Shown here piece after piece: positions 9,964-20,920 of a stretch of DNA of 64,000 bases (position 1 is the stretch's first letter; every line of letters starts with the position of its first letter). The DNA is from Lamellibrachia columna. Lineage: Eukaryota > Annelida > Polychaeta > Sabellida > Siboglinidae. The position numbers were made by a program, and so were the translations under genes. Below the pieces are notes generated by a model. That model searched no databases, was not told where the DNA came from, and saw nothing but the letters and a program-made list of their open reading frames with translations. The stretch is from the NCBI GenBank assembly GCA_963662155.1, contig OY759269.1, positions 11,220,574-11,284,573 of the forward strand. Reading direction: 5' to 3'.

Positions 9964-12900
9964 TGTATGTATGTATGTATGTATGTATGTATGTATGTAT
10001 GTATGTATGTATGTATGTATGTATGTATGTATGTATGTATGTATGCATGTATGTATCGTGTTGTTGCACACGGGCTTTGCCTGGACGTTTCTCCAGAGAA
10101 GAGAAACGTGTCATGTGTGTTACCCACAACGTGGGAGAACTCATCCAAACCTTCGAGGAGGTCTCTGCTTATCTCGAATTGGAAGGTAAGAGAGCCGCTT
10201 GAACGCCGACGAATGCTATGAAGATAGTTCCCACAAAATAATATATTGTACCATAACTTTTGGAACATTCACACGTCCGATCGATTCTGTCAGTAGACGG
10301 TTTTCCTTTACATACGTTGTTGATTATTGACCAATCGTCATTAATGAATAGTAATAATAATAATATAAGTTGCATGGTTCGACCGGCTGGTCGATGTTGT
10401 CATGCTAGTTTTATTATATTTAGATCTAACAATATTTAAAAAGACTGCCAGTTGACAAGGAAGCCATTGGTCCAGCAAATTATCATTTATGTGTAACCCG
10501 CCCTTGTGAGATATTTGTCAATTTTGTTTTTAAACATATTCACGCTGCTAGCATTTAAGCAATCTGTAAATATTTTCTTCACACATTACTATTAACCAAG
10601 TCATGCACTCGTCGTTGACCAATGAAGATCTCATATTAATGCTCATTGTTAATATAAAAAACCACAACGATCTCAATTGCTGCACCATCTGACGAGTGCA
10701 GCCCTTTTCTAATTCCGAGTTCATCCGGGACAGAGCGTTTTGTCGTGGTCCAACCGTGGTTGATATATCAACTACTGTCTATAATATATCGTTGGACATT
10801 ATTCATATTAACTTTTAATCTGCAGTTCCCACAACAATCACAAATATCGTTGTAACTGAGTAATTATCTATACTTCATTATTCTCTAATGCAGCATGTAT
10901 TTGAATGATATGTCTTTGTTTTCAGCCACTACCAGCTCAAGGCCAGCGAAATGTATGTGAATGATATGTCTTTGTCTTCAGCCACTACCAGCACAAGTCC
11001 AGCGAAATGTATGTGAATGATATGTTTTTGTCTTCAGCCACTACCAGCTCAAGGCCTGCGAAATATATGTGAATGGTATGTCTTTGTCTTCAGCCACTAC
11101 CAGCACAAGGCCAGCGAAATGTATGTGAATGATATGTTTTTGTCTTCAGCCACTACCAGCTCAAGGCCAGCGAAATGTATGTGAATGATATGTTTTTGTC
11201 TTCAGCCACTACCAGCTCAAGGCCAGCGAAATGTATGTGAATGATATGTTTTTGTCTTCAGCCACTACCAGCTCAAGGCCAGCGAAATGTATGTGAATGA
11301 TATGTTTTTGCCTTCAGCCACTACCAGCTCAAGGCCAGCGAAATGTATGTGAATGATATGTTTTTGTCTTCAGCCACTACCAGCTCAAGGCCAGCGAAAT
11401 GTATGTGAATGATATGTTTTTGTCTTCAGCCACTACCAGCTCAAGGCCAGCGAAATGTATGTGAATGATATGTTTTTGTCTTCAGCCACTACCAGCTCAA
11501 GGCCAGCGAAATGTATGTGAATGATATGTTTTTGTCTTCAGCCACTACCAGCTCTAGGCCAGCGAAATGTATGTGAATGATATGTTTTTGTCTTCAGCCA
11601 CTACCAGCTCAAGGCCAGCGAAATGTATGTGAATGATATGTTTTTGTCTTCAGCCACTACCAGCTCAAGGCCAGCGAAATGTATGTGAATGATATGTTTT
11701 TGTCTTCAGCCACTACCAGCTCAAGGCCAGCGAAATGTATGTGAATGATATGTTTTTGTCTTCAGCCACTACCAGCTCTAGGCCAGCGAAATGTATGTGA
11801 ATGATATGTTTTTGTCTTCAGCCACTACCAGCACAAGGCCAGCGAAATGTATGTGAATGATATGTCTTTGTCTTCAGCCACTACCAGCACAAGGCCAGCG
11901 AAATGTATGTGAATGGTATGTCTTTGTCTTCAGCCACTACCAGCACAAGGCCAGCGAAATGTATTTGAATGACCAAAATAATGGAAATATTTTCACAAAA
12001 GTACTGTCTTAATTATTCGCTATTGTTATTACACCAGATTATACATGACTCTGGTACTCCTCGCATTGCTGCAATTTATTATGGGTGATTTATGATACTA
12101 CCAGACTTGTTGACTCGAGTCGTAGGGGTTGACACGAGTCGTAGGGGCTGACACGAGTCGTAGGGGCTGACACGAGTCGTAGGGGCTGACACGAGTCGTA
12201 GGGGCTGACACGAGTCGTACTAGAGTCGTCCATTTCAACTTGGCTTGACTTGACATGGAATTCAGATAAATGACTCGAGACTTGACTTAGACTTGGAGGT
12301 CATTGATTTGAGACTTGACTTGACGTGTAGGTCAGAGACTTGACTTGATACTACTGCACACGCCCGAGCACGCGCACGCGGACGCACGGTTGATTATATC
12401 CATTTATATACGTGTGTATGCGTGGGAGGTGCTGCAATGTGTGTTTGCGTATGCGTGCGTACAAGTATGGATGTATGCGTTCATATGTATTTTCAAGCGT
12501 GTGTGTTTGCATGTATGTGTATTTGTTTTATCAGGCACCGTCTTTGACAAGGACAAGTTGGTCAGGTTGCTAAGTGTTGACCTCTACTGTTTCAAAGGTC
12601 ATATGGAGTTCTTCCTCTCTTTCGTCTTCGCCCTCGTCTCCGAAGTTAACGGTGAATTGACGTTCCGTGTATTGGTGCATGCGTTAGAATATCTTGTCTA
12701 ATATATATGTTCTTTAAATAAAATGTTAATGCCACATTTATCTCATTTAATTCGTTTTTGTTGTTGTTGTTGTTGTTGTTATTATTATTGTTGTTGTTGT
12801 TGTTGTTGTCATTTAGTTTTCATCGTAGCTTTGGGTTTGCATCACACATGTCGAAGTGTCGAAGGTAATAAGACTTCTACAGCATATAGTATTATGTGTG

Positions 12901-15595
12901 CGTGTATTTACTGTATGTGTAGTTAATTATCTCGGTTAAGTCTTGTTGCGCGGAGAAGGCGACTTATTATCTTAGTCGGTGATGTTCTCTTTAGGTTCTG
13001 TCTATTATATTCTTGTTGTTGTTCCTTGCAGCCAACGACCCAGTCATGGTGCGAATGGCGTTGCTGAAGGGATTGATCGTTGCCGAGACGCTCGCGGAGG
13101 ATGCCCGTGAGACGCTCTCACCTTTCGCCAACCTCCTGGATAGGATTCAGGACGGTACGTGTTTCCAACGGCATGTCCGGCAATAGATACACCTAGCCCC
13201 CATAGCTTCTTTCGATAAAATATTTACAAAGTTTCGTCGGCAAATTTCGTCACATGACCGCCACACCGGAATAAAATGCATTACCAAGCAATACAAGCTA
13301 ATTACAGTTTGGCCGTGAGTTCCTCGATTCACAATGGCCATCCGATATTTTTGCATTGCAGTCTTAATTTCCTCTTTCCCAAGCCTGTGAGGTGTGTGAC
13401 TTTCCAAGCCAATCGAGACACTGGCTCGTTCTCGCTCCTGTGTATTGTAGCAGTGGCCGGCGAAACGCATCGTTCGCTCTCTGATTGTAACTAAGAGTGT
13501 TGGTGACTCCCCATCGTGTTTACTCGTTAGTGACTTGATGGCTCCAGTGCCGTCCATGCTTCTGCTTTACGCAACCTTATATCCTCTGCTGAACTTACCA
13601 TCCGATCCTAAATTCCTGAAGTCATTTATTTCTTCAAAGTCTAGTTCCCACTTCTCTTGAAGATACTTGCTTTTTTATGAATGAAAGCCATATATTTTGT
13701 TTTCCCAGCTTTAATTACTTGGACTTAAGATATATTAAAATAAAATGTTCTGACATGATTCTACACATTGTATGCAACGTAAATATACCGTCCATCACTG
13801 GTCGACAACGATTTATATCGATGTCTTCAAAAATGATATTATCATGATCAGAGAAGGTATATCATCACGAAAGTGGCCTTTTCAGTCAAAGCGGTGCATC
13901 GTGATGATTAAAGGGGTCTTTGAACCAATATATCCCATTTAAAATAGCTTATCAGATATTGCTAACCTGAACATGAAAACAATTTGCTAGATAAGAGATA
14001 TTATTTATTGTAACTTAAGTATAAGGCTAATGTGTACGTTAAATCTGCATTTTGAATCCCTGTCTTGGAAGTGAAATAACTGAAGTATGCAGTAGATAAG
14101 GTTTCTTAATTAGACCAGTATACCTGCCATTTATAAAGTTGATGTTATAAATGCAAGTTTGAAAAGTACGGTAACTTAATATAACAACTCACGCATGTGC
14201 TAAGACTGTGCCAAGAATGCTGGTGTCTGTACAGGTGTACACGACAGCACCTCGCCGGACATACCCTTCCCGAGCTCCGCCATGCCGGACCCCTACTTCT
14301 CGATCCCCGCCACGGCTGACACCTAATTCTCGATCCCCGCCACGTCTGACACCTACTTCTCGATCCCCGCCACGTCTGACATCTACTTCTCGATCCCCGC
14401 CACGTCTAACACCTACTTCTCGATCCCCGCCACGTCTGACACCTACTTCTCGATCCCCGCCACGTCTGACACCTACTTCTCGATCCCCGCCACGTCTAAC
14501 ACCTACTTCTCGATCCCCGCCACGTCTGACACCTACTTCTCGATCCCCGCCACGTCTGACACCTACTTCTCGAGCCCCGCCACGTCGGACACCTACTTCT
14601 CGAGCCCCGCCACGTCTGACACCTACTTCTCGATTCCCGCCACGTCTGACACCTACTTCTCGAGCCCCGCCACGTCTGACACCTACTTCTCGATTCCCGC
14701 CACGTCTGACACCTACTTCTCGAGCCCCGCCACGTCTGACACCTACTTCTCGATTCCCGCCACGTCTGACACCTACTTTTCGAGCCCCGCCACGTCTGAC
14801 ACCTACTTCTCGATTCCCGCCACGTCTGACACCTACTTCTCGAGCCCCGCCACGTCTGACACCTACTTCTCGATTCCCGCCACGTCTGACACCTACTTCT
14901 CGATTCCCGCCACGTCTGACACCTACTTCTCGATTCCCGCCACGTCTGACACCTACTTCTCGATTCCCGCCACGTCTGACACCTACTTCTCGATTCCCGC
15001 CACGTCTGACACCTACTTCTCGATTCCCGCCACGTCTGACACCTACTTATCGAGCCCCGCCACGTCTAACACCTACTTCTCGATTCCCGCCACGTCTGAC
15101 ACCTACTTCTCGAGCCCCGCCACATCTGATGCCGATTTTTCCGAATCTGTGGATAGAAAAGAATCTGTCCGCTCCAGCAGCGAAGAATCTTCCGGCTCAG
15201 ACAGCGAAGAATCATACAGCGCTGGCAGCGATGTAACCGTCTCTGACAGCGATGTAACAGTCTCTGACATCGATGTAACCGTCTCTGACAGCGATGTAAC
15301 CGTCTCTGACAGCGATGTAACCGTCTCTGACATCGATGTAACCGTCTCTGACAGCGATGTAACCGTCTCTGACAGCGATGTAACCGTCTCTGACAGCGAT
15401 GTAACCGTCTCTGACAGCGATGTAACCGTCTCTGACAGCGATGTAACCATCTCTGACAGCGATGTAACCGTCTTTGATAGCGATGGACCCGGCCCCACAA
15501 GTGATCCGAACACACCCTTGACCATCTCGACCAACATGAAGAAGGCATTGACCCTCATTGCCCGCCTGCTAAAGAATCGCAAAGCCAAGAAATAG
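7832..15595 (+). CDS. Unrecognised multi-exon gene with phase-1 exons, copy A1
   Basis: Exons at 7,832-7,939, 8,519-8,635, about 10,099-10,185, 12,535-12,651, 13,032-13,154 and a terminal exon from 14,235 all have good splice sites and phase-1 borders on both sides. Internal exons therefore add 36, 39, 29, 39 and 41 codons without changing frame. The peptides look alpha-helical and match no family I know. The terminal exon adds an in-frame 10-residue repeat, a Ser/Glu-rich linker, a 7-residue SDSDVTV repeat and a basic tail, followed by a polyadenylation signal at 15,801. A TAA at 14,324-14,326 would stop translation in the second repeat. The start codon and signal peptide were not found. A role as a secreted matrix phosphoprotein is a guess from composition. 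Confidence 0.65.
8519..8635 (+). CDS. A-gene exon b (39 codons), copy A1
   Basis: Acceptor tttgtttctag and donor gttg|gtaagt, phase 1 at both ends. It contains SEQLTNLNSIGGDMIALHET and ends in a hydrophobic LAFLVG. A2 carries two replacements (Met to Thr, Leu to Arg) and one silent change (CGC to CGA). Confidence 0.7.
9934..10056. repeat. (ATGT)n microsatellite, A1
   Basis: About 30 units of ATGT directly follow a strong acceptor-like tract (gttttaattttcag, ending 9,931) and precede the next exon. Open frames of Met-Tyr-Val-Cys in all phases are artefacts of the 4-bp period. A2 has about 36 units. Confidence 0.95.
10099..10185 (+). CDS. A-gene exon c (29 codons), copy A1
   Basis: The frame EEKRVMCVTHNVGELIQTFE continuing to AYLELEG ends in phase 1 at gaag|gtaaga. 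The acceptor is of NAGNAG type (ctccagag): using the second AG gives the phase-1 start that matches the other exons, using the first would shift the frame. A2 has Lys to Arg and Thr to Ala. The left border is the least certain of the set. Confidence 0.55.
10895..11958 (+). repeat. 56-bp array of splice-site-bearing units, 19 copies, A1
   Basis: Exactly 19 units of 56 bp (1,064 bp). Each has a pyrimidine tract and acceptor (tgtttttgtcttcag), 27 nt starting CCACTACCAG and ending GCGAAAT, then a donor-like GTATGT. Read in phase 1 the 27 nt give TTSSRPAK with Ser at each junction and no stop in any unit. The array lies between two phase-1 exons of the A gene. The gap between neighbouring units is only 29 nt. 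Whether any unit is spliced into mRNA cannot be told from DNA. Confidence 0.9.
12112..12218. repeat. 19-bp minisatellite, about 6 copies, A1
   Basis: Units of ctgacacgagtcgtagggg, about six copies here against about thirteen in A2. It is followed (12,235-12,350) by diverged gacttgactt-type repeats. Both lie inside an intron of the A gene. Confidence 0.92.
12535..12651 (+). CDS. A-gene exon d (39 codons), copy A1
   Basis: Acceptor tgttttatcag and donor aacg|gtgaat, phase 1. Begins GTVFDKDKLVRLLSVDLYCF and ends with a hydrophobic helix (EFFLSFVFALVSEVN). A2 differs by Phe to Leu only. Confidence 0.7.
13032..13154 (+). CDS. A-gene exon e (41 codons), copy A1
   Basis: Acceptor ttgttccttgcag and donor gacg|gtacgt, phase 1. 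Reads ANDPVMVRMALLKGLIVAET and ends LLDRIQDG. It is identical in A2 over its whole length. Confidence 0.7.
13155..14234. other. Last intron of the A gene, A1
   Basis: Nothing recognised. Open frames on both strands at 13,147-13,557 overlap the exon border and are probably chance. Confidence 0.5.
14235..15595 (+). CDS. A-gene terminal exon with 30-bp and 21-bp coding repeats, A1
   Basis: The acceptor tgtctgtacag gives phase 1, starting VHDSTSPDIPFPSSAMPDPY. About 28 units of 30 bp follow (PATSDTYFSI type), then a Ser/Glu-rich stretch (SVRSSSEESSGSDSEESY), 12 units of 21 bp (SDSDVTV type) and a basic end TLIARLLKNRKAKK before TAG at 15,593. The whole run is 453 codons in one frame. One TAC is TAA at 14,324-14,326, so translation should end after only 29 codons. 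A second frame (14,208-15,236, TSRSPPRLTP type) is also open, but splice phase and the acidic region favour the frame given. Confidence 0.6.
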
Positions 15596-15800
15596 CGCAG
15601 TCTGGCCCGAAGTAACACCACACTTATACAACACCCAGTTACCCTTTTAATTCGATCTAACTGCATTGCGGCTTGATTTCCAAGTTTGTTGCAGCGACAC
15701 ACACCCTTGTCTTGAATTATAAGCCTCTTATTAACATTTTATTGCGTCGTTGACGGTGACATTGACGGTTCAATCCAGTGCGAAATACGCGAGCTGTGTG

Positions 15801-15806
15801 AATAAA
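15801..15806 (+). terminator. Polyadenylation signal of the A gene, A1
   Basis: AATAAA about 205 nt after the distal TAG, in a conserved context (gagctgtgtgaataaaataa) also found at 51,103 in A2. Confidence 0.5.
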
Positions 15807-16353
15807 ATAATCTTTTCTTCGTGTGTAACGTTTTCCACTTGAGCATAGTTTTAGTTAATTATGCAGTTAGATATTATTGGGGTCATTGCTATGCACGTGT
15901 TTGTTTGTCTAATAAACCGTACTCATCACGTAAGACTTGTGTTTGTCAAGTGAATATGGCGATTGTTAACTGGTATTCGACAGGATGCGTCATAATGTCG
16001 TTCCACATACACACCCGAGCACGCACACGCGGACGCACGCGCGGACGCACGCACGCACACACACACACACACTTTTTATCTCAACATAATCTACTGAAAC
16101 TACCAGATTCACAATAAGCAGCATAGAATAGCATAGAATAGCTTTCCCAGCAAACTTAAACTTGGTGTAGTTTCTCTTAATTTCCTGGTTGCTACAAAAG
16201 TCGCCAAAGTACAACAACCTTATAGTACTTAATATTTGTTCACACCACCCACCCCACCCATCCATGTATGTAAGTACGTACGTACGTATGTACGTATATG
16301 CATATACATCAATGTGCATTAATGAATACCATTTACATTCGTTAGGTGCCTCC
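15807..16353. other. Unassigned, with short simple repeats, A1
   Basis: Contains CA/GCAC-type repeats (16,010-16,075) and a short GTAC repeat near 16,270-16,300. No gene seen. Confidence 0.5.
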
Positions 16354-16700
16354 AACACGTACTGATACACATCATGGTGACGACCAAACCACCAGCCAAC
16401 AACACGTAATGATACACATCATGGTGACGACCAAACCACCAGCCAACAACACGTAATGATACACATCATGGTGACGACCAAACCACCAGTCACCAACACG
16501 TAATGATACACATCATGGTGACGACCAAACCACCAGCCAACAACACGTAATGATACACATCATGGTGACGACCAAACCACCAGCCAATAACACGTAATGA
16601 TACACATCATGATGACGACCAAACCACCAACCAACAACACGTAATGATACACATTATGATGACGACCAAACCACCAGCCAACAACACGTAATGATACACG
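16354..16700. repeat. 47-bp minisatellite, about 7 copies, A1
   Basis: Units of 47 bp begin aacacgtaatgatacacatc and contain gacgaccaaaccaccagcc. Seven full units here, eighteen in A2. Confidence 0.93.
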
Positions 16701-18230
16701 TTTTGTGGACTTCGAAAACGGTGCTGGTCGGACGTCGATGACTCCATTGACCCACAGCTTGGCGGTCCTGTTCCTCCCAGCAGCTTTACCCAGCAGCAGT
16801 TGGATATATGTGCCGCAGCGTGATCGTGCGAGCAGCTTCATGTGATCGGTGTCGACTCCTTTCAGAGCACATGGAGACGTCATTCAGTCGTGAACAAAAC
16901 ACCTTCAGTAGCCCAAGTGTGTGCGTAGCATGTCGCAGTGTGTGCCATTGAGTTCCCAGAGTAGGCCGTCTCCCAACGGGCGTCAATGCCAGCATCTGAC
17001 ATCATGTGTCTTATTGAACACGTGCAGGTCATCACAAAATGAAAGCCTCAGGATGACCCTTTAAATTGTGGAGAAGAGAGCGCTACCCCAACTGGTGTAC
17101 AGTGGCTGGTCAAACGTGACCAATTTTCACTTCTGTCACAGATTGTTACTCTCCTTCTTGGCGTAGTACCTTGCTGAGGTTATCGTGTTTGACTGGGTTG
17201 GAGTGCGATTTATAAAGGAGAATGGCGGAATGCTGGCCTTCTCATTCTCTCCAGTGTAGTTGGCTGTCTGCATGACGTCAGTCCAGGACGGATGAGAAGG
17301 AAAGTGAGGTAGAAGCCAGCCATCCCCATGAGGTCAGTCCAGGACTGATGAGAAGGAAAGTGAGGTAGAAGCCGTCCACAAGTTACCAGGTTGACGCCTC
17401 TCATCTTCAACTTACAAAGAGGTTCAGGAAGATGGAGGGGCTCGAACACCACATATTTCCACCCCGGTGTGGCTCCCTTTTTGTAGTACTTCAACGGAAT
17501 CATCTTGTAGCTGCCAACGACTGAGGCTGCCTCGACCATCGTCGAATGCTGAAGTGGAACACTGCTTGGAAATTAGGTGTCCTCGCCGCTATTACCACCA
17601 ATCACATAGAACGTTCCATGCCCTGCTGTAGTAGCATTGTTGACTTCAGCATTGTCAGCAAGGCCTCCACAGAGTCCGACAGGGGAGAAGAGTTCCTACA
17701 TCTGCGCATTTACCAGCTTCACCACCTCATTAACTCTCAGCTATCGCAAGACTGCGGAGTATGTCAATCTACCCTACCGACCCGTACATCTTGTGGATAA
17801 ATGTACTTCGTGTTGTTAAAGAAAGTAAAGGGGGAGAAATGTACGATCTTGGGCGGCATGCAGCTATGATGGCCTGACTAATAGGTGCACACTTCCTCGT
17901 CACAGACATGCTGCCCAAGTTCTGGGGGTGATGACACGTTGGTTGAACCTTTGAATTGTAGTTGTAGGAGCAGACTAACAAGAGACTCACTGCTGCTTGT
18001 AGCAAGAAACTCATACGTTTCATGTGCAGTATTCCTAAACGTGTTCCTGACCAACATAACTGCTATTTCAATAATATCGACCTCCGATTGTCCGTTCTTT
18101 TGTGCAGCCCATTTCTTGTTCTGAATGCGGCAAGCTTTATCTCGAAAGCAGACCACACCCGATAGATCACTGAGACATGTCACAACAATGTCAAATGCGT
18201 ATCTGGCTTCGAGCTTATGTTTCAATCAAG
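16700..18230 (-). pseudogene. Unrecognised degenerate coding remnant, A1
   Basis: Several protein-like stretches follow one another on the minus strand in different frames. One is a 115-codon open frame (17,878-18,225, from MKHKLEARYAFDIVV). Another is a stretch around 17,360-17,539 (SYKMIPLKYYKKGATPGWKY; LCKLKMRGVNLVTCGRLL), and a third lies at 16,740-16,880 (RCGTYIQLLLGKAAGRNRTA). A direct repeat with a 56-bp period (starts 17,271 and 17,327) breaks the frame here. In A2 the equivalent repeat has a 57-bp period and leaves a longer frame. I recognise no family; a dead mobile-element or captured gene is possible. Confidence 0.4.
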
Positions 18231-20147
18231 TACGACACAAAGTGGCTGACTGTTTTACTGTTTTACTCTACTCTAACCTTTTTATGCGGCTTCACACCTG
18301 CTTAGAGTCGAAAATGAAATAAACGCATGTTCTGATGATTGTTGATGTTTTAGTTGTGTCACTTGGATAGAGCATGGCGGAAAACCCTGCCCTAGACACC
18401 AACATTTGCCCTCTAGCATAAGTGGTTCAGAAGTGGTTCATCTTGGACGCCATCTTGAATTCTGCGTTTAGCGCATGTTGGATTCATGATGATTTTTAGT
18501 TTAGTGTGTTACTATAGACCCTTTCAGGGATCCGAGGTGCAAAAATCAGCTTTTTGTATTGAACCTTTAGGTTCCATGTTAGTTTTGCCTAAGACTCACT
18601 TTTGGACTATGTACGTAATAACTACAAATAATTCGAGTATTCATAGAAAGGGTAACAGCAGGGTGAATTTAGAAAAAATAAAACTGTGACGACCTCACGT
18701 GGTGGTCGTAGATAAACCCCTGAAAGTTTTGGCGCCTGAGATGCAAAGCATCTAGGTGGAGTAGCATACGATACACACAAACACACAAACACACAAAAAC
18801 ACAAGCACACAAAAACACAAGCACACAAACATACACTAGCTGGATTATCGTAGGATATAGTTACGTGCATCATACACTTGCTCCAAATCAAATGCATTCA
18901 GTGCTTGCATCTCATCGCCCACGGTTCATACGACAATCGACACATTCGTAATTGATTAACTAATAATGATGTTTAGTCATTCATTTTGCCTTCCTATATT
19001 AAATACATGTTACTTAACCGCCGTTATCTTGATATTATGATGATAGGTTCCTGGCAATTGGTAGACATGCTAGCTAATGGGTACAAATTTGTTATTTAGT
19101 TTTTGGTGGAATTAACGAACAAACTATTAGAGTATTATTGACCGGTTCGGTCAAAATTCGGCGAAGAAATAACAAAGGAGGTCCAGCTCTATATATTGTA
19201 GCATAAGGCTATTCAGCCGGCAACGACTCCACTGTTCGACACACATATTAATAGAACATAGCGATGGACTGTCACATTATTTATTGGTTGAAGAGTTGTT
19301 CTTCAGGCTTTAATCTTGACGATGTTGTTCATACTTTGCTGATTTATTGATCAATTTACGTATTGGCGGATGGAAAAGTGTTGTGGTCTATTATAGAAAT
19401 CACTCATATTGCTCATTTGTGGAGATATATCAGAAGAGCATTACTTCTGATAGACGGCGATAAACAAATGGAACAAATTAGTGTTACCCATATTAGTTTA
19501 AACCTAGCGACGAGAAGGAATCCACACATAAGATACGTATTGTAAGACTAGTCTTCTTTCCGTTACTAGCAGAATATTCGGCCGTGTTGTTGTGAACCAT
19601 TTGAACGAAGTTGCGGAGGATTGTCTAGCTTAACGCCTACATATGATCTTTCAGTGATGTCAACATTACACGCGACAAGAAGGTCAACAAATAAGGTCTT
19701 GTAACAAGCACATTTTGTAGTTCGAAATAATCCACCAGATGGAGGAGTGGTACAGTTGGACCCTGACAGATACGTAACATGAATGAATGGTCACCAAGAG
19801 CCAAGAACCTCACAGAACCGAGAGAAGTGGAACTATGACAGCAGTAGAAACGCATAATTCCCTGTTGTTAATTGTTGAAACTTCACTTGACGAATCGTCC
19901 GTTGCCGTTTCAAGATGGTACCTATTATATTATTACTAGTATTACAACGTTACATCAGCTTGACAACTATTGTCCGCTATAGCAAAAACGATTGCTGGTC
20001 GTATTATGTGGAATCGCGTTAGATGCTTTCGTATGCACGTATGCGAGCGTGCGTGCGTGCGTGCGTGCTTGCGTGCGTGCGCGCGTGCTCGCCAGAGTGA
20101 AAAACGTTGATTGTAACTTATTGCTATACAATGTGCTAACGTACAAC
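18231..20147. other. Unassigned intergenic DNA, A1
   Basis: No gene recognised. Contains an (ACACAA)-type simple repeat at 18,774-18,832 and a GCGT-rich tract near 20,045-20,095. Short open frames have no motifs. Confidence 0.5.
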
Positions 20148-20494
20148 TATACCAACGTGGTCCGTTTTGCGTTCAGTTTCATACGTTAGAGAACACGTCC
20201 TCCCGTTCTATACCAACTTGGTCCGTTCTGCGTGCAGTTTCACACGTTAGAGAACACGGCCTCCCGTTCTATGCCAAAGTGGTCCGTTCTGCGTGCAGTT
20301 TCATACGTTAGAGAACACGTCCTCCCGTTCTATACCAACGTGGTCCGTTCTGCGTGCAGTTTCATACGTTAGAGAACACGTCCTCCCGTTCTATACCAAC
20401 GTGGTCCGTTCTGCGTTCAGTTTCACACGTTAGAGAACACGTCCTCCCGTTCTATACCAACGTGGTCCGTTCTGCGTTCAGTTTCACACGTTAG
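20148..20494. repeat. 61-bp minisatellite, about 6 copies, A1
   Basis: Units of 61 bp run from tataccaacgtggtccgttc through cacgttagagaacacgtcct. Start positions 20,148 and 20,209 are exactly 61 apart. A2 has about five copies. Confidence 0.92.
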
Positions 20495-20920
20495 AGAACA
20501 GTATAGAACAGTAGAACATTCACATTATAGTCAGTATTGATCGTGTAATAATCACCTGATCATCACATAATTGATTTCATATGTACTGCACATGTGAACT
20601 TACTACAACATCCTGTTTACTAAACAGAAAAAGTGGACGAAATTATAACTCAAATGAACATTGTATATATTCGGTCCTATGCGCTACCTTCCGCGTGGTG
20701 AACTTACAACAATATGTTGACTAAACATAAAAAGTGGACGAAACTGTAACTCAAATAAACATTGTTTTTTTGGAAATACATACACTGTAGACACCCATCG
20801 GAGATTTGGTGTTAATCACCCGGGATTTTTTCAGCGATCGTTCCATTCGTTTGAGATAAAGTGTTAAAAACAAGATAAACAATGAACACAGTGCCTTCTT
20901 CACACGTAGCAGACTGTACA

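Larger units (their letters stand above)
1..20920 (+). repeat. Segmental duplication copy A1
   Basis: This block aligns collinearly, in the same orientation, with 36,805-56,768. Base 1 matches 36,805, and the last shared motif is the segment beginning aatgaacacagtgccttc at 20,881 and 56,729. Homology ends about 40 bases later. By eye the non-repetitive parts differ at only about one or two sites per hundred. Most of the length difference (20.9 versus 20.0 kb) comes from tandem-repeat copy number and an insertion at 392-760. The true left edge probably lies before the window. Confidence 0.95.

Noticed and set aside
9896..10268. Met-Tyr-Val-Cys and His-Thr-Tyr-Ile frames over (ATGT)n (also 45,696-46,088)
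   Set aside because: Microsatellite artefacts. In A2 one frame runs into the real exon, but it enters at phase 0 and not phase 1, and repeat length would shift it.
14208..15236. 342-codon TSRSPPRLTP frame in the terminal exon (292 codons in A2)
   Set aside because: It does not fit the phase-1 splice junction and ends inside the acidic region; kept only as an alternative.
16740..18225. Viral structural gene origin for the minus-strand remnant
   Set aside because: Considered from the general look of the frames, but no diagnostic motif could be named, so no assignment is made.
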